From positions 1 to 64,000 of the forward strand of contig JBGAKC010000024.1 of assembly GCA_044224605.1 (NCBI GenBank): a stretch of DNA of 64,000 nt, in the 5' to 3' direction. Made by a program: the position numbers and the translations under genes. The stretch comes from UBA7672 sp044224605 (GTDB lineage: Bacteria > Pseudomonadota > Alphaproteobacteria > Caulobacterales > Hyphomonadaceae). How positions within the stretch are numbered: the first letter of the stretch is position 1; every line of letters begins with the position of its first letter. A model generated the notes under the pieces. That model saw nothing but the letters and a program-made list of their open reading frames with translations, was not told the origin of the DNA and searched no databases. Shown piece after piece: positions 16,106-25,156 of this stretch.

Positions 16106-17065
16106 ATGGACGCGTTGTCGGATGTCCTTCGCCTCGTCGGCATGACCGGCGGCGTCTTTATGGACGCCGACTTCACCGCGCCATGGTCCGTCGCCGGCAA
16201 GGTCGCGCCGGAAATCTGCCGCCCCTTCATGGCGCCGCCAGAATACGTCGTGGCGTTCCATTATGTCGTGGAGGGCGACTTCTGGCTGACATTCGAAGAT
16301 GGCGAATCCAGGCAGATGCATGCTGGCGAACTGGTAATGTTGCCGCGCAACGATCTGCATTTCTTCGGCAGTGCATCGGGCCTTGCTGCTGTTAGCGTGG
16401 GAGAGCTGATCCAGAAGAACGAGGCTCCAAAGGTCGTCAGAATCGTTCATGGCGGGGGTGGGGCGCGTACGCGCATGGTGTGCGGCTTTCTCGGAGGCAA
16501 TGGCCAGCTCCATCCCTTGATCGCCAACCTCCCGCGCGTCATGACATTCGCGCTCGTGGACTTACCAAGCGGCGATTGGATGAAGCTCACTTTTGTCCAC
16601 GCCGCGCAGACCCTGCTGGACGGCGATGCCGGCGCCGGGACGACGGTCGCCAGGATCGCCGAGCTCCTCTTCGTTGAAGCTGTTCGCCGCTACCTGGTTG
16701 CACTTCCTCCGGAAGAAACCGGCTGGCTTGCCGGGTTGCGCGATCCCGCAGTCGGGCGCTCGCTCTCCCTCATGCACGCCCGGCCCGCCGAAGGCTGGAC
16801 CACTGAGGCGCTGGCGCACGAAGTGAATCTTTCGCGCTCCGCTTTCGCCGAACGCTTCTCTTCGCTCATCGGCGAACCGCCGATGACCTACCTGTTCAAC
16901 TGGCGCATGAAGCTGGCGACGCAGTATTTGCGGGAGACCGGGCGAACTATCGCCCAGATTGCGTTCGACGTCGGCTATCAGTCTGAGGCAGCCTTCACCC
17001 GCGCCTTCCACCGCCAGTTCGGTGTGCCGCCAGCGACTTGGCGAAAGGAAGGTGCAGGCCGGTGA
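16106..17065 (+). CDS. AraC-family regulator with cupin-type sensor domain
   Basis: A 319-residue AraC/XylS regulator. The N-terminal half (about 1-190) is a cupin-like ligand domain (EYVVAFHYVVEGDFWLTFED, GELVMLPRNDLHFF), as in the AraC cupin_6 group. The C-terminal double helix-turn-helix is WTTEALAHEVNLSRSAFAER and TIAQIAFDVGYQSEAAFTRA followed by FHRQFGVPPATWR, with all key residues. The start is ATG 16106 behind GGAATAGG; an upstream ATG at 15983 reads through the divergent promoter region. It faces the diiron/MAPEG genes across 111 bases and probably controls them. Confidence 0.88.
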   Translation: MDALSDVLRLVGMTGGVFMDADFTAPWSVAGKVAPEICRPFMAPPEYVVAFHYVVEGDFWLTFEDGESRQMHAGELVMLPRNDLHFFGSASGLAAVSVGELIQKNEAPKVVRIVHGGGGARTRMVCGFLGGNGQLHPLIANLPRVMTFALVDLPSGDWMKLTFVHAAQTLLDGDAGAGTTVARIAELLFVEAVRRYLVALPPEETGWLAGLRDPAVGRSLSLMHARPAEGWTTEALAHEVNLSRSAFAERFSSLIGEPPMTYLFNWRMKLATQYLRETGRTIAQIAFDVGYQSEAAFTRAFHRQFGVPPATWRKEGAGR

Positions 17066-17306
17066 TCGACGATGCCCGCTTCCGGCGACATCCCGCCGTT
17101 GTCTCGGTTGGCCCTGAGGTGCGGGAGTTGACCCAAAATGGACATCCGCGACCACACAGCGCGATTGGGAACACCCCCGGCTTCGCTGCACCACGCCACC
17201 CGCACCACCAGACAGCCGGGCGCCGAACGGGTCGAAAACTCTGCGCCCGGCTAGTCCGAAGTTGGGTAGCCCCTCAGTGAAAGCCGCGACGGCGGTTTCC
17301 AGCCAT

Positions 17307-17990
17307 TTAGAGTTGCCCGCCCGGCCGGATCCAATTGTAGAGGAAATCGGGCACCGCGTCCGAAGCACTGCGGTCAAGCTGGTCCATCGCCCGGTACAGG
17401 ATCGTCCGCCCGGTATTGGTGTCCGCCCCCGCGGAATTCGAATAGCCGTATAGCTTGCCGATCATATCGCGGAGCGGCTTGTAGCCGTTGCCCAGATTGC
17501 TCGCTTCCCATTGCTCGGCGAGCTTGCCCTGCACGAAAGCGACCACCCGCGCTTCTTGCTCGGGGTTCTTCTTGAACTCGATGATCATGTCTTTCCAACC
17601 GCTAGCGCCCTGGGTCCAGGCCGGATCGAGATCGAGCTGCGGGTTGAGCACGCCCTGAAGCACCTTCTTGGCGTTGCCTACAACAGGGAAGGTCGTCGTC
17701 CGGCGGGCGGTATCGCCGACCGGCGTGACGGTGATGTTGCGGAACTGGCTCTGGGTCATTTCCTCGAGCAGGTCCCTTTCCGAAGCATCCACGACATTGT
17801 CGGCCATGATGGCGGTGGCGAGCTCCTGCGCATCGCGCTGGGTCAGGCTACCGGGATTGCGTTGCTTGATAGTCGAGAGCGCGGCGAAGGTCGCCTCGTT
17901 CAGTTCCGTCACCTTGCCGTCGGTTGCCGCGTGAGCAGGCGCCGCCAACAGGACGGCGACAACCAGGCAGGGAACTTGGGCAAGGCGCAT
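17307..17990 (-). CDS. Secreted protein, unknown
   Basis: A 227-residue protein from ATG 17990, with GGAG six bases upstream; an upstream in-frame ATG at 18014 is less likely. The N-terminus MRLAQVPCLVVAVLLAAPAHA is a clear Sec signal with an AxA cleavage site. The mature chain is mixed alpha/beta: an acidic helical region (DAQELATAIMADNVVDASER, DLLEEMTQSQF), then AWTQGASGWKDMIIEFKKNP and a C-terminal YLYNW-like end. No domain is recognised. It stands alone on the minus strand. Periplasmic or extracellular location is inferred. Confidence 0.7.
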   Translation of the reverse strand: MRLAQVPCLVVAVLLAAPAHAATDGKVTELNEATFAALSTIKQRNPGSLTQRDAQELATAIMADNVVDASERDLLEEMTQSQFRNITVTPVGDTARRTTTFPVVGNAKKVLQGVLNPQLDLDPAWTQGASGWKDMIIEFKKNPEQEARVVAFVQGKLAEQWEASNLGNGYKPLRDMIGKLYGYSNSAGADTNTGRTILYRAMDQLDRSASDAVPDFLYNWIRPGGQL

Positions 17991-18375
17991 CGATGGCTCC
18001 ATGAGTGGACGCAAGGGCAGTGTCAGGTTAGCGCGTCAATTCTAAGATCACCCCAAAAAGTTGGGGAGCAAAAGTGGATTGCCGGCTTGAAAAGGCGGCG
18101 CTTTCTCATGCGTGTGCGGCAGTGAATCTTCATCACAAAGCCAATTCTGACTCTGACCTGACAGGAGCTTCGTGGGGCCTTGTTATCCGACAAGAATGGC
18201 AGCTTCCGGCGATCGCCCGCCAGGTTCGTTACGGCAGGATGACTGTTAGCTCCTGGGCGACCCAGCCGTGTCGCGAGGTTCGGGGTTAGGGCGAACTCGG
18301 GGGCCCTCAACCGAAAGTTGCTCTCATGCGATTTCCAGTCCCGGTCGCATCCCGCCAGAGGGCCTCGAGGCGGTC
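17991..18375. other. Intergenic gap with a small hairpin
   Basis: About 385 bases. The only structure seen is CCCCAA, 4-nt loop, TTGGGG at 18051-18066, which has no T-run and could be a weak hairpin. Open frames crossing the region lack any domain or ribosome site. Confidence 0.35.
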
Positions 18376-18804
18376 TCAGTCCCACTTGTACATTCCGACG
18401 GCGTAGGCACACGGCTGGGCGCTGCACTTCGTCATCCCCACGAGCACAATGAGTTTGTGAGAAGTCCCGTCACCAAGGGAATCTAGAATGAATATCGGCG
18501 GCTCGTCTGGGGCGCCACCTTCATCGATGAGGTTGTCATACTCATCGATCAACGCGAGTTTCAAACCATCGCAGCCGGACGGACAGCCTACATAGAACCG
18601 GTAATCCTGATCCGGATCCACAGTGAACTCTACACGGTCTTTGTAGCCGGTGCGTAGGGCCCCCGTGTGGATGGAGCCGAGCAGCTCTTCGTCCGCGCCA
18701 AAATCCGCCACAACGGTGCGGGCTGCGTCAGCGGTGTTGGGCTGCTGTGCGAGCGCCGCGCCCGTGGCGCCAAGGACAAAGAAGAACGGGAGAACGACTT
18801 TCAT
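18376..18804 (-). CDS. Small secreted cysteine-containing protein
   Basis: A 142-residue protein starting at ATG 18804; the open frame extends upstream but only this ATG gives a signal peptide (MKVVLPFFFVLGATGAALA). The mature part reads as a beta-rich domain: GALRTGYKDRVEFTVDPDQD, YRFYVGCPSGCDGLKLALID, then a C-terminal KCSAQPCAYAVGMYKW. Two cysteine pairs (CPSGC and CSAQPC) probably form disulfides. The D-x-Y-R-F-Y-V-G-C pattern resembles small periplasmic pre-peptidase-like domains, but I cannot assign a family. No operon partner. Confidence 0.7.
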   Translation of the reverse strand: MKVVLPFFFVLGATGAALAQQPNTADAARTVVADFGADEELLGSIHTGALRTGYKDRVEFTVDPDQDYRFYVGCPSGCDGLKLALIDEYDNLIDEGGAPDEPPIFILDSLGDGTSHKLIVLVGMTKCSAQPCAYAVGMYKWD

Positions 18805-19210
18805 GGAGCGCTTCTCCACCAACACGAGTAGTCCGGCCGCGACGGGTGGCCAATACCAACTCCCCGCTGAGTCCAGCCGGCCAGCCTCGCTGTCTGCAAT
18901 ATCCCAACCAAAGCTACAGGAACTGGAGTGACAGGTCGATTCCGTTGAGGCTGACGGCCGAAGGTTACGAACGTCGCATTTCGGCAAACAGCAGACGTGA
19001 GTGCAGGAGATCTCTAGGGACTCCTCTTAATCCCATTCTAACGTTCCTCGTCGTCAGGCGAGAACCACAGGTCTTGTTCACCGCGTTGGGCTGAGTTCTT
19101 GTGTAACAACGACGTGATGCTCTGCTTCCTTTGATCCTTGTCAACCGTCCCACACCGATCACACGCGAAATGCGAATGTTCGAATGCATAACGACGAAAA
19201 GGAATGGGTC
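18805..19210. other. Divergent intergenic region
   Basis: About 400 bases between the minus-strand secreted-protein gene and the plus-strand DsrE gene. Both promoters must lie here. No gene or strong operator was recognised. Confidence 0.35.
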
Positions 19211-19696
19211 ATGTCGGTTGTTCAGCGTTTCTCGGCAGCCATGCTGTCTGCTGCTCTCGCTGTTGCTCCGCTGATGGCGGGCAGCGCAATGCTTGCCGCA
19301 CAACCAGCGTTTGCTCAGACACCTCCGGCCGCCCAGAGCCAGCAGGTCGTCGTTCATCTCGGCAGCTTCACCAACGACCTCCATTCTGCCTTTATGGCGT
19401 TCTCTCTGGCCACCAATCTGCAAAAGGCTGGCGCGAAGGTTACGGTATTCCTTGATCGCGAAGGTGTCAGGCTGGCGGATGCTCGCGAGCGCGGCGATCT
19501 CACCTGGGGCGACAGCGGCGGCACAGCTGCTGCAATGGCCGATTTCGTCAAGGCGGGCGGCAAGATTCTCGTGTGCCCGCACTGCGCGCACCTGGCCGGC
19601 ATAGAGAAAGCGAATGTGCGCCCTGGTTCGAGCCTCGCCACCCAGGACGAAGTAACGAAGCTCTTCCTTGCCGCAACCAAAGTGATCGACTTCTGA
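19211..19696 (+). CDS. DsrE/DsrF-like protein with signal peptide
   Basis: A 161-residue DsrE-fold protein. The start is ATG 19211 behind AAGGA; the ATG at 19184 would extend an already complete signal peptide (residues 1 to about 35, ending in AQPAFAQ). The core shows the fold: VVVHLGSFTNDLHSAFMAFS, NLQKAGAKVTVFLDREGVRL, and a cysteine pair in ILVCPHCAHLAG at the position where sulfur-carrier members hold the active Cys. Cytoplasmic DsrE proteins relay sulfur; an exported version is less common and may handle sulfur or redox stress in the periplasm. It stands alone. Confidence 0.82.
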   Translation: MSVVQRFSAAMLSAALAVAPLMAGSAMLAAQPAFAQTPPAAQSQQVVVHLGSFTNDLHSAFMAFSLATNLQKAGAKVTVFLDREGVRLADARERGDLTWGDSGGTAAAMADFVKAGGKILVCPHCAHLAGIEKANVRPGSSLATQDEVTKLFLAATKVIDF

Positions 19697-20171
19697 AGGG
19701 ATGCGAGGTCGCCGCACAGAGGATCCGACCTCGCATATCCGAACTACAGAATGGCGCGTTTCGGCGACTTCCTGTCCTAGGCTCTACTGATCACTAACGG
19801 CTGCATTGGACCGATCCTGTCGCTCGGGACTGCGCATATTTTTCGGCGGACATAACCATACCCCCCTGCCAGGCTTGGGGAGGCAAGCGCACAGTCGCAT
19901 CGGCACAGGGATGTTGCCTCCATCAGTGCGCAGCACTGGCGGGGTCGACGCGCAGTGTCGACAATTGTGCGCCCTTGCGGGCATGACCGAGGGGGTGAGA
20001 CGCGGTCCGCGCAAGCGGATGAATTGGTCCAGTGGACCAGGTCAAGCAACGAACGTCGGAGCGCAAGCGACGGCCGGAAGCTCCAAACTCCGTCCTCAAA
20101 TCGGCGCGCCCTAAGCGCGCTCAAATCCCAAAATCAGAAAACCCGCCACCGGCGGGATCGCGCCCGCGCGC
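19697..20171. other. Intergenic gap with an orphan palindrome
   Basis: About 475 bases without a gene. A 7-bp perfect inverted repeat (TGGTCCA, one base, TGGACCA) at 20025-20039 looks like a GntR-type operator, but no regulator or start codon is adjacent. A remnant of a lost gene's promoter is one explanation. Confidence 0.4.
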
Positions 20172-21065
20172 CTAGAGCCCGTCATCCTTCGTTCCTGGCT
20201 TGCCCAGGTCGAGTCCCGCGAAATCGAACAGCTCACTGTCGACCAGATGCGACGGCCGGACATGGGAGAGGGCGCGCGCCATCACCTGGCGCTTGCCGGG
20301 ATTCCGTTTCTCCCACTCGTCGAGCATCGACTTGATCTGCATGCGCTGCAGCCCTTCCTGCGATCCGCAGAGATTGCAGGGGATGATCGGGAACTGCATG
20401 TGCGCCGCGAACTTGCGGATGTCTTCTTCTGCGCAGCCGATGAGCGGGCGAAGGACGAAGAGATCGCCGACATCGTTGACCAGTTTGGGCGGCATCGCAG
20501 CGAGACGTCCGCCATGGAGGAAGTTGAGCATGAACGTCTCGAGCGAGTCGTCGCGATGATGGCCAAGCACGACCGCCTCGCATCCTTCCTCGCGGGCAAC
20601 GCGATAGAGGATGCCGCGCCGCAGCCGCGAGCACAGCGAGCAGTAAGTGTTCGACGCCGGCACTTTCTCGGTGACGATGGAGTAGGTGTCCTCCGTGATG
20701 ATCCGGTAGGGCACGCCGACCTTCGCGAGATATTCCGGAAGGACGTGCTTCGGAAAACCCGGTTGCCCCTGGTCGAGATTGCAGGCGAGCAGGTCGACGG
20801 GCAGCGCGCCCTGCCACTGCAGGTCAAGCAGGATGGAGAGCAGGGTGTAACTGTCCTTCCCGCCCGACAGGCAGACCATCCATTTCGGGCGGCGGCCTTC
20901 CGGGATCATCCCAAAGGCGCGCACGGCTTCCTGCGTCTGGCGCGCCAGCCGCTTGCGCAGCTTGCGAAAGTTCACGCTGTCCGGCGCATCGGCAAACACG
21001 GGATGGAGCGGAGAAAATTCCGCGCCTTCCGATTCGCTGTTCTTCGTGCCGAGATCGTCCGCCAT
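20172..21065 (-). CDS. ttcA: tRNA 2-thiocytidine(32) synthetase TtcA
   Basis: A 297-residue TtcA. It adds sulfur to cytidine 32 of certain tRNAs, using ATP and a [4Fe-4S] cluster. The PP-loop SGGKDS is at residues 67-72. The cluster cysteines are Cys142 and Cys145 (YCSLC) plus Cys230 (IIPCNLCG), matching the CxxC-plus-C pattern of TtcA. The conserved LGHHRDDSLETFMLNF block is present. The acidic N-terminus and the C-terminal 60 residues are a little longer than in E. coli. Single gene, cytoplasmic. Confidence 0.95.
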   Translation of the reverse strand: MADDLGTKNSESEGAEFSPLHPVFADAPDSVNFRKLRKRLARQTQEAVRAFGMIPEGRRPKWMVCLSGGKDSYTLLSILLDLQWQGALPVDLLACNLDQGQPGFPKHVLPEYLAKVGVPYRIITEDTYSIVTEKVPASNTYCSLCSRLRRGILYRVAREEGCEAVVLGHHRDDSLETFMLNFLHGGRLAAMPPKLVNDVGDLFVLRPLIGCAEEDIRKFAAHMQFPIIPCNLCGSQEGLQRMQIKSMLDEWEKRNPGKRQVMARALSHVRPSHLVDSELFDFAGLDLGKPGTKDDGL

Positions 21066-21309
21066 CGCCGCCTTCCATCCGTGCGGCTGACATAGCGCAT
21101 TTCCGGCTTTCGCGAACCCGCCGCCTGTCGCCGCGATGCTTTTGAAGCCCTACGCGGGCGATTATTCCGCTATCGCGAAGGAATTTGAGCGCCGCCTGCC
21201 CCGGTAGCTCACGGCGGCGTGTCCGGGCTGAGGTTACAGCGGCCTTCCAGCCGGTCTATGATGGTTTCCGAAAACCGCCGCGAAAGCCCGGCGGACCGGG
21301 AGGACGTTC

Positions 21310-22743
21310 ATGAAATTCGCATTCGCGATCGCGCTTGCGATCGCCATCACGCCAGTCGCGTTTGCCGATCCAGCCAGGACGAAAGTCACTTCCGGCGCGC
21401 TGGTCGGAGAAAAGGCCGACGGCATTGTCAGCTACAAGGGGATTCCCTTCGCGGCTCCCCCTGTTGGCGACCTCCGCTGGAAGCCGCCGCAGCCTGTCGC
21501 CGCCTGGACCGGCGATCGCGCCGCCACCGAATACGGCCCGAGCTGCGCGCAGAATTCCCGCCTCGGCGCCGAAGCCAAGGTCTCGGAGGATTGCCTCTAT
21601 CTAAACGTCTTCGCCCCGGAGAACGCCAAGAACCTTCCCGTGATGGTGTGGATCCATGGCGGCTCCAACCTCAACGGCTCGGGCTCTATTTACAACGGCG
21701 CCGCCTTCGCCAAGAGCGGCGTGGTGATCGTAACGATCAACTACCGCATGGGCGCGCTCGGCTTCTTCGCTCACCCCGAACTCACAAAGGCGGCGGCCAA
21801 CGATGAACCACTCGCCAACTACGGCCTGATGGATCAGACGGCTGCGTTGCAGTGGGTGCAGAACAACATCGCGGCGTTCGGCGGTGATGCTTCGAAGGTG
21901 ACTGTGTTCGGTGAAAGCGCCGGCGCGATCGATATCTACGCGCTGCTCGGTCTCAAATCGTCCAAGGGACTGTTCAGTCAGGCGATTCTGGAATCGAACA
22001 TCACCTGGGGCGCCAGCGCCTCGCTGGCCGACATGGAGAAGGATGGCGCCGCTCTCGTCGGTCGTGCCGGCGCGACCGACAAGGCCACGCTCGCCGATCT
22101 TCGCGAAATTCCGGCGATGAAGCTCGTCGACGCCGCCAATGGCGCGCGCTTCCCGATCGTGGACGGCCGTTTCATGACGGAAACCTCGCTCTCCGCCATG
22201 GCCAACAAGCACACGCTCGATATTCCGCTCATCGTCGGATCGAACAGCTATGAGGCCTCGCTGGCCCGCCAGCTCACCGGCCAGGCGGCGACCGACTGGA
22301 CCAACTCCCAGGCCGGCGCGCCCGCGCGCTTCATCGCCGCCAAGTCGGCCGATGGGAAACCGAGCTGGCTCTACTTCTTCTCCTATGTCGCCACCGAGCG
22401 CCGCACGCCGGACTCGATGGGCGCGGCTCACGCGGCCGAAATCTCCTATGTCTATGGCGGCCAGATGCGCCCGCCGGGCGCGCCGCCCGCCGCCGCCGGC
22501 AGTGCGCTCGCCGCTCCGCCGACGCCGTCAGAAGAAGACAAGGCCATGGCCGTGCTGATGCACTCCTGCTGGGTTGCGTTCGCCAAGACGGGAACGCCGA
22601 CGTGCGCGTCCGGTCCGGCCTGGCCCGCCTACAGCCCGGCGACCGATCAGCTCATGGAGTTCGGCTCACCGTCCGGCGTCCGCACGGGCTTCCGCAAGGA
22701 AGCGCTGGACGCGGCCACCACGGCCGAGCCCGGCGCGCGCTAG
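21310..22743 (+). CDS. Secreted type-B carboxylesterase
   Basis: A 477-residue carboxylesterase/lipase of the cholinesterase-like type. A signal peptide (MKFAFAIALAIAITPVAFA) precedes the classical opening GIPFAAPPVGDLRWKPP. The oxyanion hole is in WIHGGSNLNGSG, the nucleophile is Ser203 (FGESAG), and the catalytic His is His374 (GAAHAAEISYV). It is shorter than the usual 500-550 residues, mainly between the nucleophile and the His. GGGAGG lies upstream of ATG 21310. It is probably periplasmic or secreted. Its stop codon interlocks with that of the convergent citrate synthase gene. Confidence 0.9.
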   Translation: MKFAFAIALAIAITPVAFADPARTKVTSGALVGEKADGIVSYKGIPFAAPPVGDLRWKPPQPVAAWTGDRAATEYGPSCAQNSRLGAEAKVSEDCLYLNVFAPENAKNLPVMVWIHGGSNLNGSGSIYNGAAFAKSGVVIVTINYRMGALGFFAHPELTKAAANDEPLANYGLMDQTAALQWVQNNIAAFGGDASKVTVFGESAGAIDIYALLGLKSSKGLFSQAILESNITWGASASLADMEKDGAALVGRAGATDKATLADLREIPAMKLVDAANGARFPIVDGRFMTETSLSAMANKHTLDIPLIVGSNSYEASLARQLTGQAATDWTNSQAGAPARFIAAKSADGKPSWLYFFSYVATERRTPDSMGAAHAAEISYVYGGQMRPPGAPPAAAGSALAAPPTPSEEDKAMAVLMHSCWVAFAKTGTPTCASGPAWPAYSPATDQLMEFGSPSGVRTGFRKEALDAATTAEPGAR

Positions 22744-23816
22744 GCTGCAACACTCCCGGCCGGCATGGGTCCGACATAGGTCGATGCCGGCCGCACCAGC
22801 CGTCCCGTCGCAAGTTGTTCGCGCGCGTGCGCGATCCAGCCTGTGACGCGGCCGCAGCCGAACAGGCAGGTGAATAGTCCGCGCGGGACGCCCAGCGCCT
22901 CGAGCAGGATGGCGGTGTAGTATTCGACATTCGTGTCGAGCTTGCGATCCGGTTTTTCCGCAGCCAGCTTTTGAAGAATACGGCTTTCGATCGCCTGCGC
23001 GAGCGCTAGCCGCCCGCTGCTGACGGGCAGCGTTCCGACGAAATGCTTGAGCACATCGGCGCGCGGGTCGCGTGTGCGGTAGACACGGTGCCCGAAGCCC
23101 ATCAGGCGGTCGCCGCGATCGAGCGCCATCCGGATCCAGCCCTCGGCCCGGTCCGCTGCGCCGATGGCGTCGAGCATATCCAGGACGGGCCCGGGGGCGC
23201 CGCCATGCAGTGGCCCTTTTAGGGCCGACAGTCCGGCGATCACCGCTGAGCCCAGTCCGGCGCGTGTCGAGGCCACGCAGCGTGCGACGAAAGTCGATGC
23301 GTTGAGGCCATGATCCGAGACGGTCACAAGATACGCATCCAGCGCACGCGCTTCCTCGGGCGAGGGCGTCTCGCCGCGGATCATGCGCAGCAGGTCGGCG
23401 CCGTGCTGCGCGGTCGGGTCGGGTCTGAGAGGCGTCCGTCCAGCCTTCAGTTGTGCGATCGCCCCTGTAGCCACGGCCATTGTCGCGACGAGGATGATGG
23501 CTGCATTTGCATCATGTCCGTCCGGTGCGAGGCTGAGCGCGGCGCGCAGGCCTTCAACTTCCGGCAACGCGACGAGCCGGGAGAAATCAGGCTTCAGACG
23601 TTCGAATGCCTCGGCCCGTGCGTTTCCGAGCGCAGACCTCACATCCGGCATGTCGTCGAAGAAACCGGCCCAGAGATGTTGCGCCGCCTGCTCAAAGTCG
23701 AACTCGCGCGCCAGCACCTCAACGTCCTTGCCGCGGATTATGAGACGGCCTTCGGCGCCCTGCACATCCGACAGCACCGTCTCGGCGGCGACAACTCTCT
23801 CCAGGCCCGCGTCCAT
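22740..23816 (-). CDS. Citrate synthase / methylcitrate synthase family protein
   Basis: A 358-residue citrate-synthase-fold enzyme, condensing an acyl-CoA with oxaloacetate or another oxoacid. Active-site landmarks are the first His in VSDHGLNAST, the second His in GFGHRVYRTRDPRA, and the Asp in LDTNVEYYTA. The start is ATG 23816, with GGAG six bases upstream; ATG 23828 is the alternative. It is divergent from a second, HTH-bearing citrate synthase 86 bases away. Such pairs occur in alphaproteobacteria next to or instead of the main gltA. Whether it is a citrate or methylcitrate synthase cannot be read from sequence. Its stop overlaps the convergent esterase stop (CTAG). Confidence 0.88.
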   Translation of the reverse strand: MDAGLERVVAAETVLSDVQGAEGRLIIRGKDVEVLAREFDFEQAAQHLWAGFFDDMPDVRSALGNARAEAFERLKPDFSRLVALPEVEGLRAALSLAPDGHDANAAIILVATMAVATGAIAQLKAGRTPLRPDPTAQHGADLLRMIRGETPSPEEARALDAYLVTVSDHGLNASTFVARCVASTRAGLGSAVIAGLSALKGPLHGGAPGPVLDMLDAIGAADRAEGWIRMALDRGDRLMGFGHRVYRTRDPRADVLKHFVGTLPVSSGRLALAQAIESRILQKLAAEKPDRKLDTNVEYYTAILLEALGVPRGLFTCLFGCGRVTGWIAHAREQLATGRLVRPASTYVGPMPAGSVAA

Positions 23817-23881
23817 CGAACACTCCATCGTTGACGGAGAAGAGATGGCGATCCATGGTCGTAGTGGTCAAGATTGATCAA

Positions 23882-23887
23882 TATAAT
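23882..23887 (+). promoter_or_regulatory. Candidate -10 element (TATAAT) of the HTH citrate synthase gene
   Basis: A consensus TATAAT sits inside TTGATCAATATAATCAA, itself symmetric (TTGAT, 7-nt spacer, ATCAA). It places transcription start near 23894, nine bases before ATG 23903, supporting that start over the in-frame ATG at 23855. No good -35 is visible, so activation or an operator role is possible. Confidence 0.4.
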
Positions 23888-23902
23888 CAAGCTGAGGCGC
23901 GG

Positions 23903-25033
23903 ATGGACTGGATCGCGATCGAGGATGCGCTGGGCGAACTCAGTGTCCAGAGGCAGACGCTTTATGCCTATGTCAGCCGCGGTCTCCTGCGGGCGAAGGC
24001 GGACGAGGGTGATCCGCGCCGCAGTCTCTATTCCGCGAGCGATATCCGTAAGCTGAAGGGCAGGCGGCGTGGCGCGAGGCGCCGCTCGGAAGTGGCGGCC
24101 GGAGCGATCGCCTGGGGCGAGCCGGTGCTGGAAAGCGCGATCTCGACGGTTCGCGATGGGCAGCTGATTGTGCGGGGCAGATCGATCGAACAGCTTGCGG
24201 CGAAGCTCACGCTGGAAGACATGGCGCGTCTGCTGTGGAACGCAGACGAGGCGCCCGTTCCTGTTGCATCTCGCAAATCGGCGGGCGCAACACCCAAGGC
24301 CCGGGCCTTCGCGATGCTCGCCCGGCGGGCCGGAGAAGACGCGCCCAGCCTGGGGCGCAGTCCATCGGCATTGCGAGCCGATGCCTGGTCCATCCTTTTT
24401 GAGTTCGCTGACGCGCTGAGCGGGGAGCAAGGGAAGAGTGTGCTGCACGAGCGACTGGCGAAGGCCTGGAAGCTGAATGCGGCGGGCGCGCAACTCGTAC
24501 GCCGGGCGCTGATCCTCATGGCGGATCACGAGCTGAACCCTTCGACCTTCGCCGTTCGGATTGCGGCTTCGACAGGCGCGCCGCTTGCTGCCTGTGCGCT
24601 TGCCGGGCTTTCGACATTGGCCGGCCCGCTGCATGGCGAGGCGGCCGTTCGCGCGCTGGCGCAGCTCGATGCACTGATATCGGCGAAGGACGTTGCCGTC
24701 GAAGCGAGGGCGATGGTTGCGCGTGGCGACCATATCGCGGGCTGGTCGCATCCGCTCTATCCTGACGGCGACGTGCGAGCCACGAACCTGCTTGCCGCGC
24801 TCAAGCCCAGCACCGTCATCGGCAAGGCTCTTCGCGCGCTGGAGCAGGAGACGGGCGACAAGCCCAATTGCGACGCCGCGCTGGCGGCGATGACGCGCGA
24901 GCTCGGCCTTCCGGATGAGGCGACCTTCACGATCTTCGCGCTGGCCCGCATGACGGGATGGCTCGCCCATGCCATGGAACAACGCAAGACCGGCCGCATC
25001 ATCCGCCCTCGCGCGCGCTACACCGGCGAATGA
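23903..25033 (+). CDS. Citrate synthase family protein with N-terminal MerR-like HTH
   Basis: A 376-residue protein with two parts. Residues about 1-50 (LSVQRQTLYAYVSRGLLRAK, then RRSLYSASDIRKL) form a MerR-like helix-turn-helix. The rest is a citrate synthase domain with LIVRGRSIEQLA, the first His (MADHELNPSTF), the second His (GWSHPLYPDGDVRA) and a closing TGWLAHAMEQ. The loop around the second His differs from GHRVY in the partner gene, hinting at a different substrate or a non-catalytic regulatory role. The start is 23903, though 23855 or a TTG at 23831 are possible. It is divergent from the partner citrate synthase and may regulate the shared promoter. Confidence 0.85.
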   Translation: MDWIAIEDALGELSVQRQTLYAYVSRGLLRAKADEGDPRRSLYSASDIRKLKGRRRGARRRSEVAAGAIAWGEPVLESAISTVRDGQLIVRGRSIEQLAAKLTLEDMARLLWNADEAPVPVASRKSAGATPKARAFAMLARRAGEDAPSLGRSPSALRADAWSILFEFADALSGEQGKSVLHERLAKAWKLNAAGAQLVRRALILMADHELNPSTFAVRIAASTGAPLAACALAGLSTLAGPLHGEAAVRALAQLDALISAKDVAVEARAMVARGDHIAGWSHPLYPDGDVRATNLLAALKPSTVIGKALRALEQETGDKPNCDAALAAMTRELGLPDEATFTIFALARMTGWLAHAMEQRKTGRIIRPRARYTGE

Positions 25034-25156
25034 CCCGCCCCCATCCCTCGCCGCGCGCGCTTGAAGGGACATTTTGATACAAATATCGCCGGCAGGTGAC
25101 ATACTTTGAAGCGTGATACGCGCTAGCATTTCCAGGCAGGATCAGGGAGCGGCCCG

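Noticed and set aside
21136..21207. 23-codon ORF between ttcA and the esterase gene
   Set aside because: No ribosome site or recognisable feature; too short to support.
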